Assembly: GCF_041060425.1 (NCBI RefSeq)
Contig: NZ_JAULBC010000001.1
Location: 434,001-498,000 of the forward strand
Reading direction: 5' to 3'
Source of the DNA: Danxiaibacter flavus
GTDB taxonomy: Bacteria > Bacteroidota > Bacteroidia > Chitinophagales > Chitinophagaceae
DNA: 64,000 nt
Under the pieces are notes generated by a model. That model saw only the letters and a list, made by a program, of their open reading frames with translations, did no database searches and had not been told where the DNA came from. Position numbers and translations under genes: made by a program. Shown in pieces: positions 23,887 to 32,543 of this stretch (positions are counted from its first letter, which is position 1; each line of letters starts with the position of its first letter).

Positions 23887-25242
23887 ATGAATTCCATTCC
23901 TGTTATTGCCATATTTGATGTTGGTAGAACCAACAAGAAGCTTTTTCTTTTTGATGAGCAGTATAATATTGTGTTTGAACGTTCAGCGCGTTTTACCGAG
24001 ACGGTAGATGAAGATGGTGAGCCTTGCGAGAATGTTGACAGTTTGCGCCTGAGCATTTTTGACTCGTTACGCGAAGTGTTCAGAAAAAAGGAATTTGATA
24101 TAAAAGCGGTGAACTTTTCAGGATACGGGGCAACCATCGTCAATATTGATGAAGAAGGGAATCCGGTAACGCCGCTACACAGTTATCTGAAACCATACCC
24201 GCAGGAGTTGTCGGACAAGTTTTACGAGAAGTACGGTGGACGCACTGCTTTTACACATCGTACCGCTTCCCCGGTATTGGGAAGTCTTAATTCCGCAATG
24301 CAGATCTACAGGTTGAAGAAAGAAAAACCGGAAGTGTTCGCGAAAATAAAATACTCGCTGCACCTGCCGCAATACCTGAGTTACCTGATCACGGGCCTGG
24401 CTTTCTCCGATCTTACAAGTGTTGGCTGCCATACAAATCTTTGGGATTTTCAAAACAATGGCTACCATCCCTGGGTAAAAGAAGAGGGTATCCTGGAAAA
24501 ACTGGCGCCGCTACACGAAGCGGATGAAGTTGTGCCGGCCGCTTTCCCAGGAACGAATTATGTAGTAGGTATCGGATTACACGACAGTTCTGCCGCGCTT
24601 ATCCCGTACCTCGTGAATTTTCATGAACCTTTTGTACTTATCTCAACCGGAACCTGGTGTATTAGCCTCAACCCGTTTAATGAAACCCCGCTAACCACCG
24701 AGCAGCTTGATCAGGATTGTCTTTGTTATCTCACCTATAAAGGAAATCCGGTTAAAGCTTCCCGTCTTTTTGCCGGTCACGATCACGAGCTGGAAGTAAA
24801 AAGACTTGCTGCCCGGTTTGATCAACCGCTTCATTATTACAGGAACGTTGATTTTGACCTGAATATCATCAATAAGCTAGCGGAATCTTCCTTCAGTCCA
24901 GACGAACCATTTAGTGCAAATAATCTTTCAGCATTTGATAATTACGAGGAAGCCTACCATGCCCTAATGATGGAAATTGCCACCCGTCAAAAGAAAGCAA
25001 CACAATTAGTGCTGGATGGAGGCGCCGTAAAAAGGATTTTTGTAGATGGCGGGTTTAGTAAAAATCCCATTTATATGAATCTTCTTGCGCTCAATTTCCC
25101 GGAAATGGAGATTTTTGCAGCATCAATGGCACAGGCAACAGCAGTTGGAACGGCGCTCGCCATTCATCATGCATGGAACAGCAAAGCGCTACCGAACGAT
25201 ATTGTGGAACTGAAATATTATTCAGTGCGTCAGGACGCATAG
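23887..25242 (+). CDS. rhaB: FGGY-family carbohydrate kinase, probable L-rhamnulokinase
   Basis: 451 residues. The FGGY N-terminal domain has IFDVGRTNKKLFLFD (the ATP phosphate loop, ~9-23), and the C-terminal domain has ISTGTWCISLNP and VDGGFSKNPIYMNLLA. It would phosphorylate L-rhamnulose to L-rhamnulose-1-phosphate, the substrate of RhaEW. The assignment to rhamnulose rests on its place between rhaI and lutABC; the family also contains L-fuculokinase-like members. The ATG directly follows the TTTTGAC leader repeats. Confidence 0.88.
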   Translation: MNSIPVIAIFDVGRTNKKLFLFDEQYNIVFERSARFTETVDEDGEPCENVDSLRLSIFDSLREVFRKKEFDIKAVNFSGYGATIVNIDEEGNPVTPLHSYLKPYPQELSDKFYEKYGGRTAFTHRTASPVLGSLNSAMQIYRLKKEKPEVFAKIKYSLHLPQYLSYLITGLAFSDLTSVGCHTNLWDFQNNGYHPWVKEEGILEKLAPLHEADEVVPAAFPGTNYVVGIGLHDSSAALIPYLVNFHEPFVLISTGTWCISLNPFNETPLTTEQLDQDCLCYLTYKGNPVKASRLFAGHDHELEVKRLAARFDQPLHYYRNVDFDLNIINKLAESSFSPDEPFSANNLSAFDNYEEAYHALMMEIATRQKKATQLVLDGGAVKRIFVDGGFSKNPIYMNLLALNFPEMEIFAASMAQATAVGTALAIHHAWNSKALPNDIVELKYYSVRQDA

Positions 25243-25390
25243 TGATCGCTGATGGCTGATTTGAAGATATCTGATTTGCTGATGCTTCTTGCTTTGGTTT
25301 GACTATTTGAGGATGATGTTCAAGCTATCTGATTGCACATCAATTTCAATTATTAATTTTCAATTCAATGTCGTTTAGTAAGCGAGCACC

Positions 25391-25531
25391 GTCAACTTTG
25401 GGAGATGTCTCCTGTCGTCGACATGACGATCATGGCTTATCAGAAAAAGTGATTGCAGCAGCACCGATGAAGAACGATATCGGAAAGATTGCATCCGCAT
25501 CGTCACCTCGACGATAGGAGAGGTCTCCCGA
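25391..25531. repeat. Palindromic MITE-like element, intact copy
   Basis: The left end 25400-25428 and right end 25501-25529 are inverted repeats of 29 bp with 24 matches; GGAGATGTCTCC at the left faces GGAGAGGTCTCCC at the right. The interior carries TTATCAGAAAAAGTGATTGC. There is no ORF and no clear target-site duplication. It fills part of the gene-free gap 25243-25665. Confidence 0.75.
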
Positions 25532-25627
25532 ACATCAGCCCGATTGTGATCGTTTATGGATATCCGAGAATGAGCATTCGTAACTACACGATATTGAATT
25601 TTCCATTTTCAATTAAACACGCTTTAG

Positions 25628-25662
25628 CTGATAGCTGATAGCTAATAGCTCAAAGCTTTAAA
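25628..25662. repeat. AGCTGATAGCT array immediately upstream of lutA
   Basis: Four to five degenerate heptamers (ctgatagctgatagctaata and variants) end 10 nt before the lutA start. The same unit lies directly before lutB and lutC. Confidence 0.75.
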
Positions 25663-25671
25663 CTATTGGTC

Positions 25672-26403
25672 TTGAGAGTAGGATTATTTATTCCCTGTTA
25701 TGTAAACCAGTTCTACCCGCAGGTAGGAATAGCGACACTGCAGTTGTTGCAAAAGCTGGGAGTGGAAGTGGTTTATCCGCTGAATCAGACATGCTGCGGC
25801 CAGCCGATGGCCAATTCCGGCTTTGAACATCTTACCAAAGGCTGCAACGAATTGTTTGTAGATAATTTCAACGAATTTGAATACATCGTTTGCCCTTCCG
25901 GAAGTTGCACACTGCATATTAAAGATCATCTGCATGATGAACGAAATGAAGCGGCAGCGATAGCAGTTCGAGGTAAAGTGTATGAACTGGCCGAGTTTCT
26001 TACGGATGTATTGAATGTAGAAAGCCTTAACGCATATTTTCCTCATAAAGTCGGATTTCATCAAAGCTGTCACGGACAAAGAGGTTTAAAGCTAAGCCAG
26101 ATGACAGAACTGGTAGCGGAGCCTTTTTCCAAGCCTGAGAAATTGTTGCGAATGGTGAAGGGATTGGAATTCGTTCCCTTAAGCAGGCAGGATGAATGCT
26201 GCGGCTTTGGCGGAACATTTTGTGTGACAGAAGAAGCCGTAAGTGCAAAAATGGGCAAGGATCGTGTTGAAGACCACTTGCAGCATGGGGCCGAATTCAT
26301 CGCCGGTGGCGATATGAGCTGCCTGATGCACATGGAAGGAATTTTAAAAAGACAACAAAGTAAAGTACAGGTGAAGCATTTGGCGGAAATTCTGAATGCG
26401 TGA
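25672..26403 (+). CDS. lutA: Lactate utilisation (Fe-S) protein LutA
   Basis: 243 residues. The most family-like start is a TTG giving MRVGLFIPCYVNQF; another TTG lies two codons upstream and no ATG is available. Two cysteine-rich CCG domains are visible: TCCGQPMANSGF (~42) with a later CPSGSC, and SCHGQRGL followed by ECCGFGGTF. LutABC is an iron-sulfur L-lactate dehydrogenase that oxidises lactate to pyruvate. It follows the RhaB-type gene on the same strand, so it likely processes lactate made from rhamnose. Confidence 0.92.
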   Translation: MRVGLFIPCYVNQFYPQVGIATLQLLQKLGVEVVYPLNQTCCGQPMANSGFEHLTKGCNELFVDNFNEFEYIVCPSGSCTLHIKDHLHDERNEAAAIAVRGKVYELAEFLTDVLNVESLNAYFPHKVGFHQSCHGQRGLKLSQMTELVAEPFSKPEKLLRMVKGLEFVPLSRQDECCGFGGTFCVTEEAVSAKMGKDRVEDHLQHGAEFIAGGDMSCLMHMEGILKRQQSKVQVKHLAEILNA

Positions 26404-26692
26404 GGGGATGTATGATGTTAGATGTACGATGTACGATTTAAGGTGTGAGGTGTAAGGAGTGAGGTATGAGGGGAATGTACGATGTGAGGCAATGTACGAT
26501 GTGAGGTTATGTACGATGTTAGATGTACGATGTACGGTGTAAGGCATGAGTTGTATTCCTGAAGCCTGATACCTGAAACCTTACACCTGATACCTGGTAC
26601 CTCACCAAAAATATTTTATTCAACCGGCAGTACGCTCTCGCCGTCAGCCCAAAGCTGATAGCTGATAGCTGAAAGCTGATAGCTGTAAGCTC
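26404..26692. repeat. Three oligomer arrays filling the lutA-lutB gap
   Basis: A GATGTACGATGTACGATTTA-type array (26407-26548) starts at the lutA stop, then a CTGATACCTGAAACC-type array (26563-26603), then an AGCTGATAGCTGAAAGC array (26646-26691) that ends one base before the lutB ATG. No gene is present. Confidence 0.8.
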
Positions 26693-28060
26693 ATGGATCA
26701 TTCACAACTGGCCGCCACATTTAATAAAGATGAGTCGCGTGTAACGTGGCACGATGAGACTTTGTGGTGGGTAAGACAAAAACGTGACAAGCAGGCGCAC
26801 CAGCTTCCTGAATGGGAAAGGCTGCGCGAAACTGCGTCCCGCATAAAAAATAATGTTCTTTCCAATTTAAGTGGTTACCTCGAAGAATTTGAAGCCAATG
26901 CTATTAAAAATGGCATTACAGTGCACTGGGCTGCAGACGGAAAGGAACACAATGCCATTGTACATTCCATTCTGCAAAAACATGGTGTTAACAAGATCGT
27001 TAAGAGCAAATCCATGTTGACGGAGGAATGTCATCTCAATGAATACCTGCATCAACAAGGGGTTGAGGTAATTGATACGGATCTGGGAGAATATATTGTT
27101 CAGCTGGCAAAAGAACCGCCTAGTCATATTGTATTGCCTTGTATTCACAAGAAGAAAGAAGATATTGGTGAACTTTTTCATCAGTATCTCGGAACACCTG
27201 AAGGTAATGCTGATCCACAATTCCTGACCAATGCTGCAAGATTGCATCTGCGTGAAAAATTCCTGACAAGAAAGATAGCGATAACAGGTGTGAATTTTGC
27301 GGTCGCCGAGACTGGTGAATTTGTAGTGTGCACCAATGAAGGCAATGCCGACATGGGGGCGCATTTATCAGATGTGCATATTGCATGCATGGGGCTGGAA
27401 AAGCTGATTCCCAAAAGAAAGCACCTGAGTGTGTTTCTTCGCTTGTTAACAAGAAGCGCGACGGGGCAGCCAATCACAACTTATAGCAGCCATTTTAAAA
27501 AGCCGCGCAAGAACCAGGAGATGCATATTGTGCTGGTGGATAATGGCAGAAGCAGGCAGTTGGGCCGGCCGGATTTCAGGAACTCTTTAAAATGTATTCG
27601 CTGTGGTGCCTGTATGAATACATGTCCGGTGTACAGAAGAAGCGGCGGACACAGTTACCACAATGCTATCGCAGGACCAATCGGATCTATACTCGCACCA
27701 AATATCGATATGAAGGATTATGCGGACCTGCCATTTGCTTCAACACTTTGCGGAAGCTGCAGCAATGTATGTCCCGTTAAGATTGATATCCATGACCAGC
27801 TCTATAAATGGCGACAGGTTTTAGTAAAAGATGGGCACGCGAGTATTGTAAAAAAGCTTGGCATGAAAGGAATGACCTTTACTTTGTCCCATCCCGCTGT
27901 TTTCAATTTCGCCGGAAAAGCAGGTCGTTGGGTGCTCAAGCATACACCATTTGTTGTGAACAACGGGTTCAATCCCTGGTTCAAACAACGCGATATGCCC
28001 GAGCCGCCGAAGGAATCATTCGCGGAGTGGTACAAGAAAGCTGTGAGCAATCAGCAATGA
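26693..28060 (+). CDS. lutB: Lactate utilisation iron-sulfur protein LutB
   Basis: 455 residues. The N-terminal LUD domain (~60-290) includes GVNFAVAETGEF. Two [4Fe-4S] motifs follow: C301/C304/C307/C311 (CIRCGACMNTCPVY) and C353/C356/C360 (LCGSCSNVCPVKI). The C-terminal region has a conserved WRQ segment and an FNPWFKQRDMP tail. All cluster ligands are present. It is the electron-transfer component of the LutABC lactate oxidase. The ATG is one base after the oligomer array. Confidence 0.95.
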   Translation: MDHSQLAATFNKDESRVTWHDETLWWVRQKRDKQAHQLPEWERLRETASRIKNNVLSNLSGYLEEFEANAIKNGITVHWAADGKEHNAIVHSILQKHGVNKIVKSKSMLTEECHLNEYLHQQGVEVIDTDLGEYIVQLAKEPPSHIVLPCIHKKKEDIGELFHQYLGTPEGNADPQFLTNAARLHLREKFLTRKIAITGVNFAVAETGEFVVCTNEGNADMGAHLSDVHIACMGLEKLIPKRKHLSVFLRLLTRSATGQPITTYSSHFKKPRKNQEMHIVLVDNGRSRQLGRPDFRNSLKCIRCGACMNTCPVYRRSGGHSYHNAIAGPIGSILAPNIDMKDYADLPFASTLCGSCSNVCPVKIDIHDQLYKWRQVLVKDGHASIVKKLGMKGMTFTLSHPAVFNFAGKAGRWVLKHTPFVVNNGFNPWFKQRDMPEPPKESFAEWYKKAVSNQQ

Positions 28061-28246
28061 GCTTTCAGCTTTTAGGCAACCTCTGTGTAACAAAAGCTAA
28101 TTATGAGGCAGTTACACAGATAAAATACAGGAGAAGACACGGAGTTACACAGAGCATCCTGTTCAGAAATTAATTAAGTAACCAATCAGTCTAAGTGATC
28201 AAAATTAAACCAGCTGATCGCTGAAAGCTGATAGCTCAAAGCTTAT
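28061..28246. repeat. Repeat-filled gap between lutB and lutC
   Basis: Holds 'gttacacagataaaatacag' type words (28073-28156, the same family as 10548-10615) and an AGCTGATCGCTGAAAGCTGA array at 28211-28243 that ends 3 nt before the lutC ATG. Confidence 0.75.
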
Positions 28247-28822
28247 ATGTCACGTACATCCATTTTACAATCCATAAAAGCCAACCAGCCTTCATTTGTA
28301 GAAGCGCCGGAAGTAGAGAATTTTGCGCCGGCATTTGACGATGCTGTAGAGAAATATATTGAAGTGTTGCGCGGTATTGGCGGTACACTTCACCATGTGG
28401 AAAGCGATGAGCAGATCATCTCCATCATTAAAGCTCAGTTTGCTGAAGCAAAACGAATCGTTTCTGATTTGCCCGGAATGTCTTCCATAGCTCAAACCTA
28501 TGAAAGTGGCGATGGTCATGTTTTTGAAGATGTGGATCTCTTTATCATGGATTCCAACCTGGCAGTAGCTGAAAATGGCGCCGTATGGATTTCCGATAAT
28601 GAAATAAAAGAAAGAGTGTTGCCCTTTATTACGCAACACCTCGCCGTAATTTTAGATAAAAAATCTATAGTGCCTACAATGCACGTGGCCTACGATATCA
28701 TTGCCCAAAAAGATTATGGTTTCGCAGCCTTTATCGCCGGCCCTTCCAAAACCGCGGACATCGAACAATCGCTGGTGCTCGGTGCGCATGGGCCTAAGAC
28801 GATGACGGTGTTTTTAAAGTGA
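28247..28822 (+). CDS. lutC: Lactate utilisation protein LutC
   Basis: 191 residues, the usual size for a stand-alone LUD-domain protein. Visible family segments: DLFIMDSNLAVAENGAVW, NEIKERVLPFITQH, and a C-terminal FIAGPSKTADIEQSLVLGAH motif. It is the third subunit of the LutABC complex. It ends the rhamnose-lactate gene set and faces the convergent GH97 gene. Confidence 0.93.
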   Translation: MSRTSILQSIKANQPSFVEAPEVENFAPAFDDAVEKYIEVLRGIGGTLHHVESDEQIISIIKAQFAEAKRIVSDLPGMSSIAQTYESGDGHVFEDVDLFIMDSNLAVAENGAVWISDNEIKERVLPFITQHLAVILDKKSIVPTMHVAYDIIAQKDYGFAAFIAGPSKTADIEQSLVLGAHGPKTMTVFLK

Positions 28823-29015
28823 ATGGTGAATAGTGAATGGTGAAAGGTGCCGGCAGCTTCTTTTTTGAGTTATACGTTGTAAGTTTAAGTCCTTCGCGAG
28901 AGATGGTTTTATTTCCTTTTTTTAGAATTATACTTCAACAGGATTTAGTTTCTATTTATGCTAAAATTAAATCCTGCTCATCCCTAAATCCCAAAAATCC
29001 CGGTCCAGACAATCT
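28823..29015. repeat. Repeat-filled gap between convergent lutC and GH97 genes
   Basis: A GAATGGTGAATAGTGAATGG word starts at the lutC stop. At 28937-29013 lies an 'aaatcctgctcatccctaaa' type repeat with CAGGATTTA/TAAATCCTG inverted ends (28939-28947 and 28968-28976). No T-rich terminator is clear. Confidence 0.6.
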
Positions 29016-31205
29016 TTACAGTGATCTCAAGCCCTTCAACTCGTTATCATTCCTGGCCTCAATCACGCTGATCGCATATCCGCCTCCCGGTGCGCAATAT
29101 TGAGCCAGTTTAGATTTGTTGGTCACAATCACTTTACGGATGGTGTAAGCCTGCGGATTGGTTTTGTAATGCGCATTCTTTGCGTCGGCATAAATTGTTG
29201 CAATATATTTTTTACCAGCATCAAGATAATCGAAAGCTATGTTTGATGTGCGGCCGTTTTCATCACAGGTGCTGCCAATAAACCAATTGTTGGTGCCTTT
29301 GGCTTTGCGAGCATAGGTTATGTAATCGCCGGGCTCAGCCTCCAGTACTTTGGTATCGTCCCAGTCAACAGCAACATCCTTGATAAACTGAAATGCATCA
29401 AGAAACCTGTTATAATTTTCGGGAAGATCTGCTGCCATTTGTAACGGACTATACATGGTTACATAAAGTGCAAGCTGGCGCGCAAGTGTGCTGTTTACGT
29501 GTGAAGTATTGGTGGGACTTAATTTGCTAAGATTCATTTCAAAAATACCCGGCGTGTAATCCATTGGTCCGCCCATTAATCTGGTAAAAGGGAGAATTGT
29601 CGTGTGATCCGGGTTGTTTCCTCCAAACGATTCATATTCGGTACCTCTTGCAGATTCATTTGCAATAAGATTGGGGTAAGTTCTGCTTAAACCCGTCGGA
29701 TGAACAGCTTCATGCGCATTCACCATTATTTTATATCCGGCAGCTTTGGTAATGGCATACAAATAATGGTTGTTGATCCATTGGCCATAATGATGTTCGC
29801 CACGTGGAAGAATATTGCCAACATAACCACTTTTTACGGCGTTATATCCGTTTGCGACCATGAACTTATAGGCAGTATCCATAAATCGCTCATAGTTCCT
29901 CACCGAGCTGGAAGTTTCATGGTGCATGATCATTTTAATGCCCTTGCTGCTTGCATAACGGTGGAGCTCCTGCACATCAAAATCCGGGTACGGCGTAACA
30001 AAATCAAAAACATAATCTTTTGTTTTTCCAAACCAGTCCTCCCAGCCAACATTCCAGCCTTCCACCAGCACTGCATCAAAGCCATGTTTTGCAGCAAAGT
30101 CAATATACTCTTTCACATGTTGCGTGTTGGCCCCATGTTTGCCACTGGGCCTGGCGTGCACAAAATCCGTAACGCCTAATTGAACACTTTCAAGATCAGT
30201 GTACGACCATGTGCTTTTTCCCGTGATCATTTCCCACCAAACACCAACATATTTAACAGGTTTAATCCAGTCAGTACTGGTATACTTTGTCGGTTCATTC
30301 AGATTTAAAATAAGTTTGGATTCAAGAATGTCCCCCGCTTTATCACTTACAACAATTGTGCGCCAGGGTGATTGACAGGGTGTTTGAAGATAACCTTTGT
30401 CACCTCTTGCATCTGGCGTTAAGAAAGATTCAAGTACAAAGTTCTTATCATCCAGGTTAAGGTTCATGGCAGAATAATCTATCAGGGCTGCTTCATGAAT
30501 GTTGATGTACAAGCCATCCTTGCTTTTAAGCATTAGCGGTGTTTGCACACCTGTCGGAGAAAAAGTTGTCTGCGATGCATTTTCGGTTACCGCATCTTTC
30601 ATCTTGCCTCTTACTTCAGAAAGGTTGGATGTTACCGTGCTGTATTCTTCCGTATCAAAATCACCGGGCAACCAGAATGCTTTATGATCACCGCTCAAAG
30701 CGAATTGCGTTTTTTCTTCTTTAATGGTAAAGTAGTTCAGGTTTTTCTGCAGCGGAAATTCATAACGGAAGCCCAGACCATCATTAAACAATCTGAACCG
30801 AAGGATAATATACCTGTCAGTGCTGGCTTGGGTGAAAGTAACAGCCAGTTCATTGTAATTATTGCGGATGTTTTTTACTTCACCCCACACCGGTTGCCAG
30901 GTTTCATCAAATTGCCGGGTTTCTGCCTTTGTAATGGCGAAGCCGCCGGTTAAATCATATTTGTTGATCTGTTTTACCCCTACGCCAGTGTCTTTAAAAG
31001 TGATCTTTGTCTCTTCTTTTAACTGTATTCCAAGCGTACTTTCTTTAACAACGGGCTTGTTTTTGTATTGGAGAGCATAAACCGGAACGCCGTTCTTAAT
31101 TGAGACATCTAACTGTAAATTTCCGTTAGGGGATTTGACGGTTTGAGCTTCGCTCACGGTGACAAAGCAGCATACCCATATTACTACGAATAACAGGTTT
31201 CTCAT
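29016..31205 (-). CDS. GH97 alpha-glucosidase-type glycosidase (SusB-like)
   Basis: 729 residues with a signal peptide ending near SEAQ. It has the three GH97 parts: N-terminal beta-sandwich (~22-290), TIM barrel (~300-600) and C-terminal beta domain. Residues equivalent to the SusB catalytic set are in register with a constant offset of nine: E430 (MHHETSSS), E499 (NAHEAVHP), E517 (ANESARG) and E523 (GTEYE), with E186/E187 (GDFDTEEYS) as the further calcium ligand. This places it in the inverting, calcium-dependent subgroup. It is periplasmic and likely cleaves alpha-linked glucosides or related sugars. Confidence 0.95.
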   Translation of the reverse strand: MRNLLFVVIWVCCFVTVSEAQTVKSPNGNLQLDVSIKNGVPVYALQYKNKPVVKESTLGIQLKEETKITFKDTGVGVKQINKYDLTGGFAITKAETRQFDETWQPVWGEVKNIRNNYNELAVTFTQASTDRYIILRFRLFNDGLGFRYEFPLQKNLNYFTIKEEKTQFALSGDHKAFWLPGDFDTEEYSTVTSNLSEVRGKMKDAVTENASQTTFSPTGVQTPLMLKSKDGLYINIHEAALIDYSAMNLNLDDKNFVLESFLTPDARGDKGYLQTPCQSPWRTIVVSDKAGDILESKLILNLNEPTKYTSTDWIKPVKYVGVWWEMITGKSTWSYTDLESVQLGVTDFVHARPSGKHGANTQHVKEYIDFAAKHGFDAVLVEGWNVGWEDWFGKTKDYVFDFVTPYPDFDVQELHRYASSKGIKMIMHHETSSSVRNYERFMDTAYKFMVANGYNAVKSGYVGNILPRGEHHYGQWINNHYLYAITKAAGYKIMVNAHEAVHPTGLSRTYPNLIANESARGTEYESFGGNNPDHTTILPFTRLMGGPMDYTPGIFEMNLSKLSPTNTSHVNSTLARQLALYVTMYSPLQMAADLPENYNRFLDAFQFIKDVAVDWDDTKVLEAEPGDYITYARKAKGTNNWFIGSTCDENGRTSNIAFDYLDAGKKYIATIYADAKNAHYKTNPQAYTIRKVIVTNKSKLAQYCAPGGGYAISVIEARNDNELKGLRSL

Positions 31206-31234
31206 GATAATGATTTAAATATTCACAGTAATTG

Positions 31235-31242
31235 CAAAATTA
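31235..31242 (-). promoter_or_regulatory. Putative -7 box of the GH97 gene
   Basis: On the minus strand this reads TAATTTTG, an exact match to the Bacteroidota TAnnTTTG -7 consensus, 30 bp before the GH97 ATG. The -33 region has T-rich sequence but no exact TTTG. Confidence 0.4.
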
Positions 31243-31451
31243 GCTAAACGGTGGAAAGGTTAAAGAAATGAGGACTGGTTCGGGGTTAAAGTTGTTCACA
31301 GTTTCGTATGATATTTATCAGCGGATTTTTCCATAAAAAAACAGTTGGTCATTGCATTAAATTATTTCAGTTAAGCAAGCGCACTCTTGAAGGTCCGGTA
31401 CTCGTTATAACTGCTTTTCTTTAACTTAGCCGCAACTCAAAAATCTACGGC

Positions 31452-32438
31452 ATGATCAAAAAGATTCTGGCAGGTAATGTTTTCCTGCTATTTGCGTCGC
31501 TATTGTCAGCTCAAACCTCAAATACTTCGGGCAAAACATCAGGCAATCCTGTGTTTCCCGGCTGGTATGCAGACCCGGAAGGTGCCGTTTTTAATAAAAC
31601 TTATTGGATCTACCCTACATATTCTGCCCGTTATGAAGAGCAGGTATTCTTTGATGCTTTTTCCTCACCAGACCTGATCAACTGGACCAAACATCCGCGC
31701 ATTCTGGATACTGCCGCCGTAAAATGGGCAAAGAAAGCCATGTGGGCGCCGGCGATCGTTGAAAAAGGTGGAAAATATTATTTCTTTTTTGGTGCCAATG
31801 ACGTGCATGAAGGTGAAATAGGTGGCATAGGTGTTGCTGTTGCAGATAAGCCGGAAGGACCATACAAGGACCTGCTCGGCAAGCCACTGATAGGAGAGAT
31901 CCACAATGGCGCTCAGCCAATTGATCAGTTTGTGTTTAAGGATAAAGACGGACAATACTATATGATCTATGGCGGATGGAGCCATTGTAATATTGCTAAA
32001 CTAAAGGACGATTTTACAGGGTTTGTTCCTTTTGAAGACGGCACAACGTTCAGGTCAATAACGCCGGAAGGGTATGTAGAAGGACCGTTCATGTTCATGA
32101 AGGATAATAAGTACTATTTTATGTGGTCAGAAGGCGGCTGGACAGGCCCAAATTATTCAGTGGCGTATGCCATTGCAGATTCACCGATGGGACCGTTCAA
32201 ACGCATTGGAAAAATTTTGCAGCAAGACCCTAATGTAGCTACAGGTGCGGGGCACCACTCCGTAATACATCTTGCGAAAGAAAATAAATGGTATATTGTA
32301 TATCACCGCAGACCTCTGGGAGAAACGAACGGCAATCATCGCGTAACGTGCATTGATGAAATGCATTTTGATGCCAAAGGATTCATCGAGCCTGTGAAGA
32401 TTACAAAGGAAGGAGTGAAGAAACAGGTGATCAAATAA
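31452..32438 (+). CDS. GH43-family glycosidase
   Basis: 328 residues with a signal peptide ending near LSAQ. It has the five-bladed beta-propeller pattern of GH43. The three expected acidic residues are visible: D41 (GWYADPEG, base), D158 (QPIDQFVF, pKa modulator) and E210 (YVEGPFMF, acid). All are intact, so it should be active, probably on alpha-L-arabinosides or beta-xylo/galactosides. It is divergent from GH97 and starts a plus-strand series of glycan genes. Confidence 0.92.
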   Translation: MIKKILAGNVFLLFASLLSAQTSNTSGKTSGNPVFPGWYADPEGAVFNKTYWIYPTYSARYEEQVFFDAFSSPDLINWTKHPRILDTAAVKWAKKAMWAPAIVEKGGKYYFFFGANDVHEGEIGGIGVAVADKPEGPYKDLLGKPLIGEIHNGAQPIDQFVFKDKDGQYYMIYGGWSHCNIAKLKDDFTGFVPFEDGTTFRSITPEGYVEGPFMFMKDNKYYFMWSEGGWTGPNYSVAYAIADSPMGPFKRIGKILQQDPNVATGAGHHSVIHLAKENKWYIVYHRRPLGETNGNHRVTCIDEMHFDAKGFIEPVKITKEGVKKQVIK

Positions 32439-32543
32439 ATGTAATTACACCGGGTTGCGCGGAGAAGACACAGCATTGCACACAGAATACCTCCAGGAAA
32501 AAGGACATGAAACGAGTATAGTCATATCAAAAAATAACCAGCC

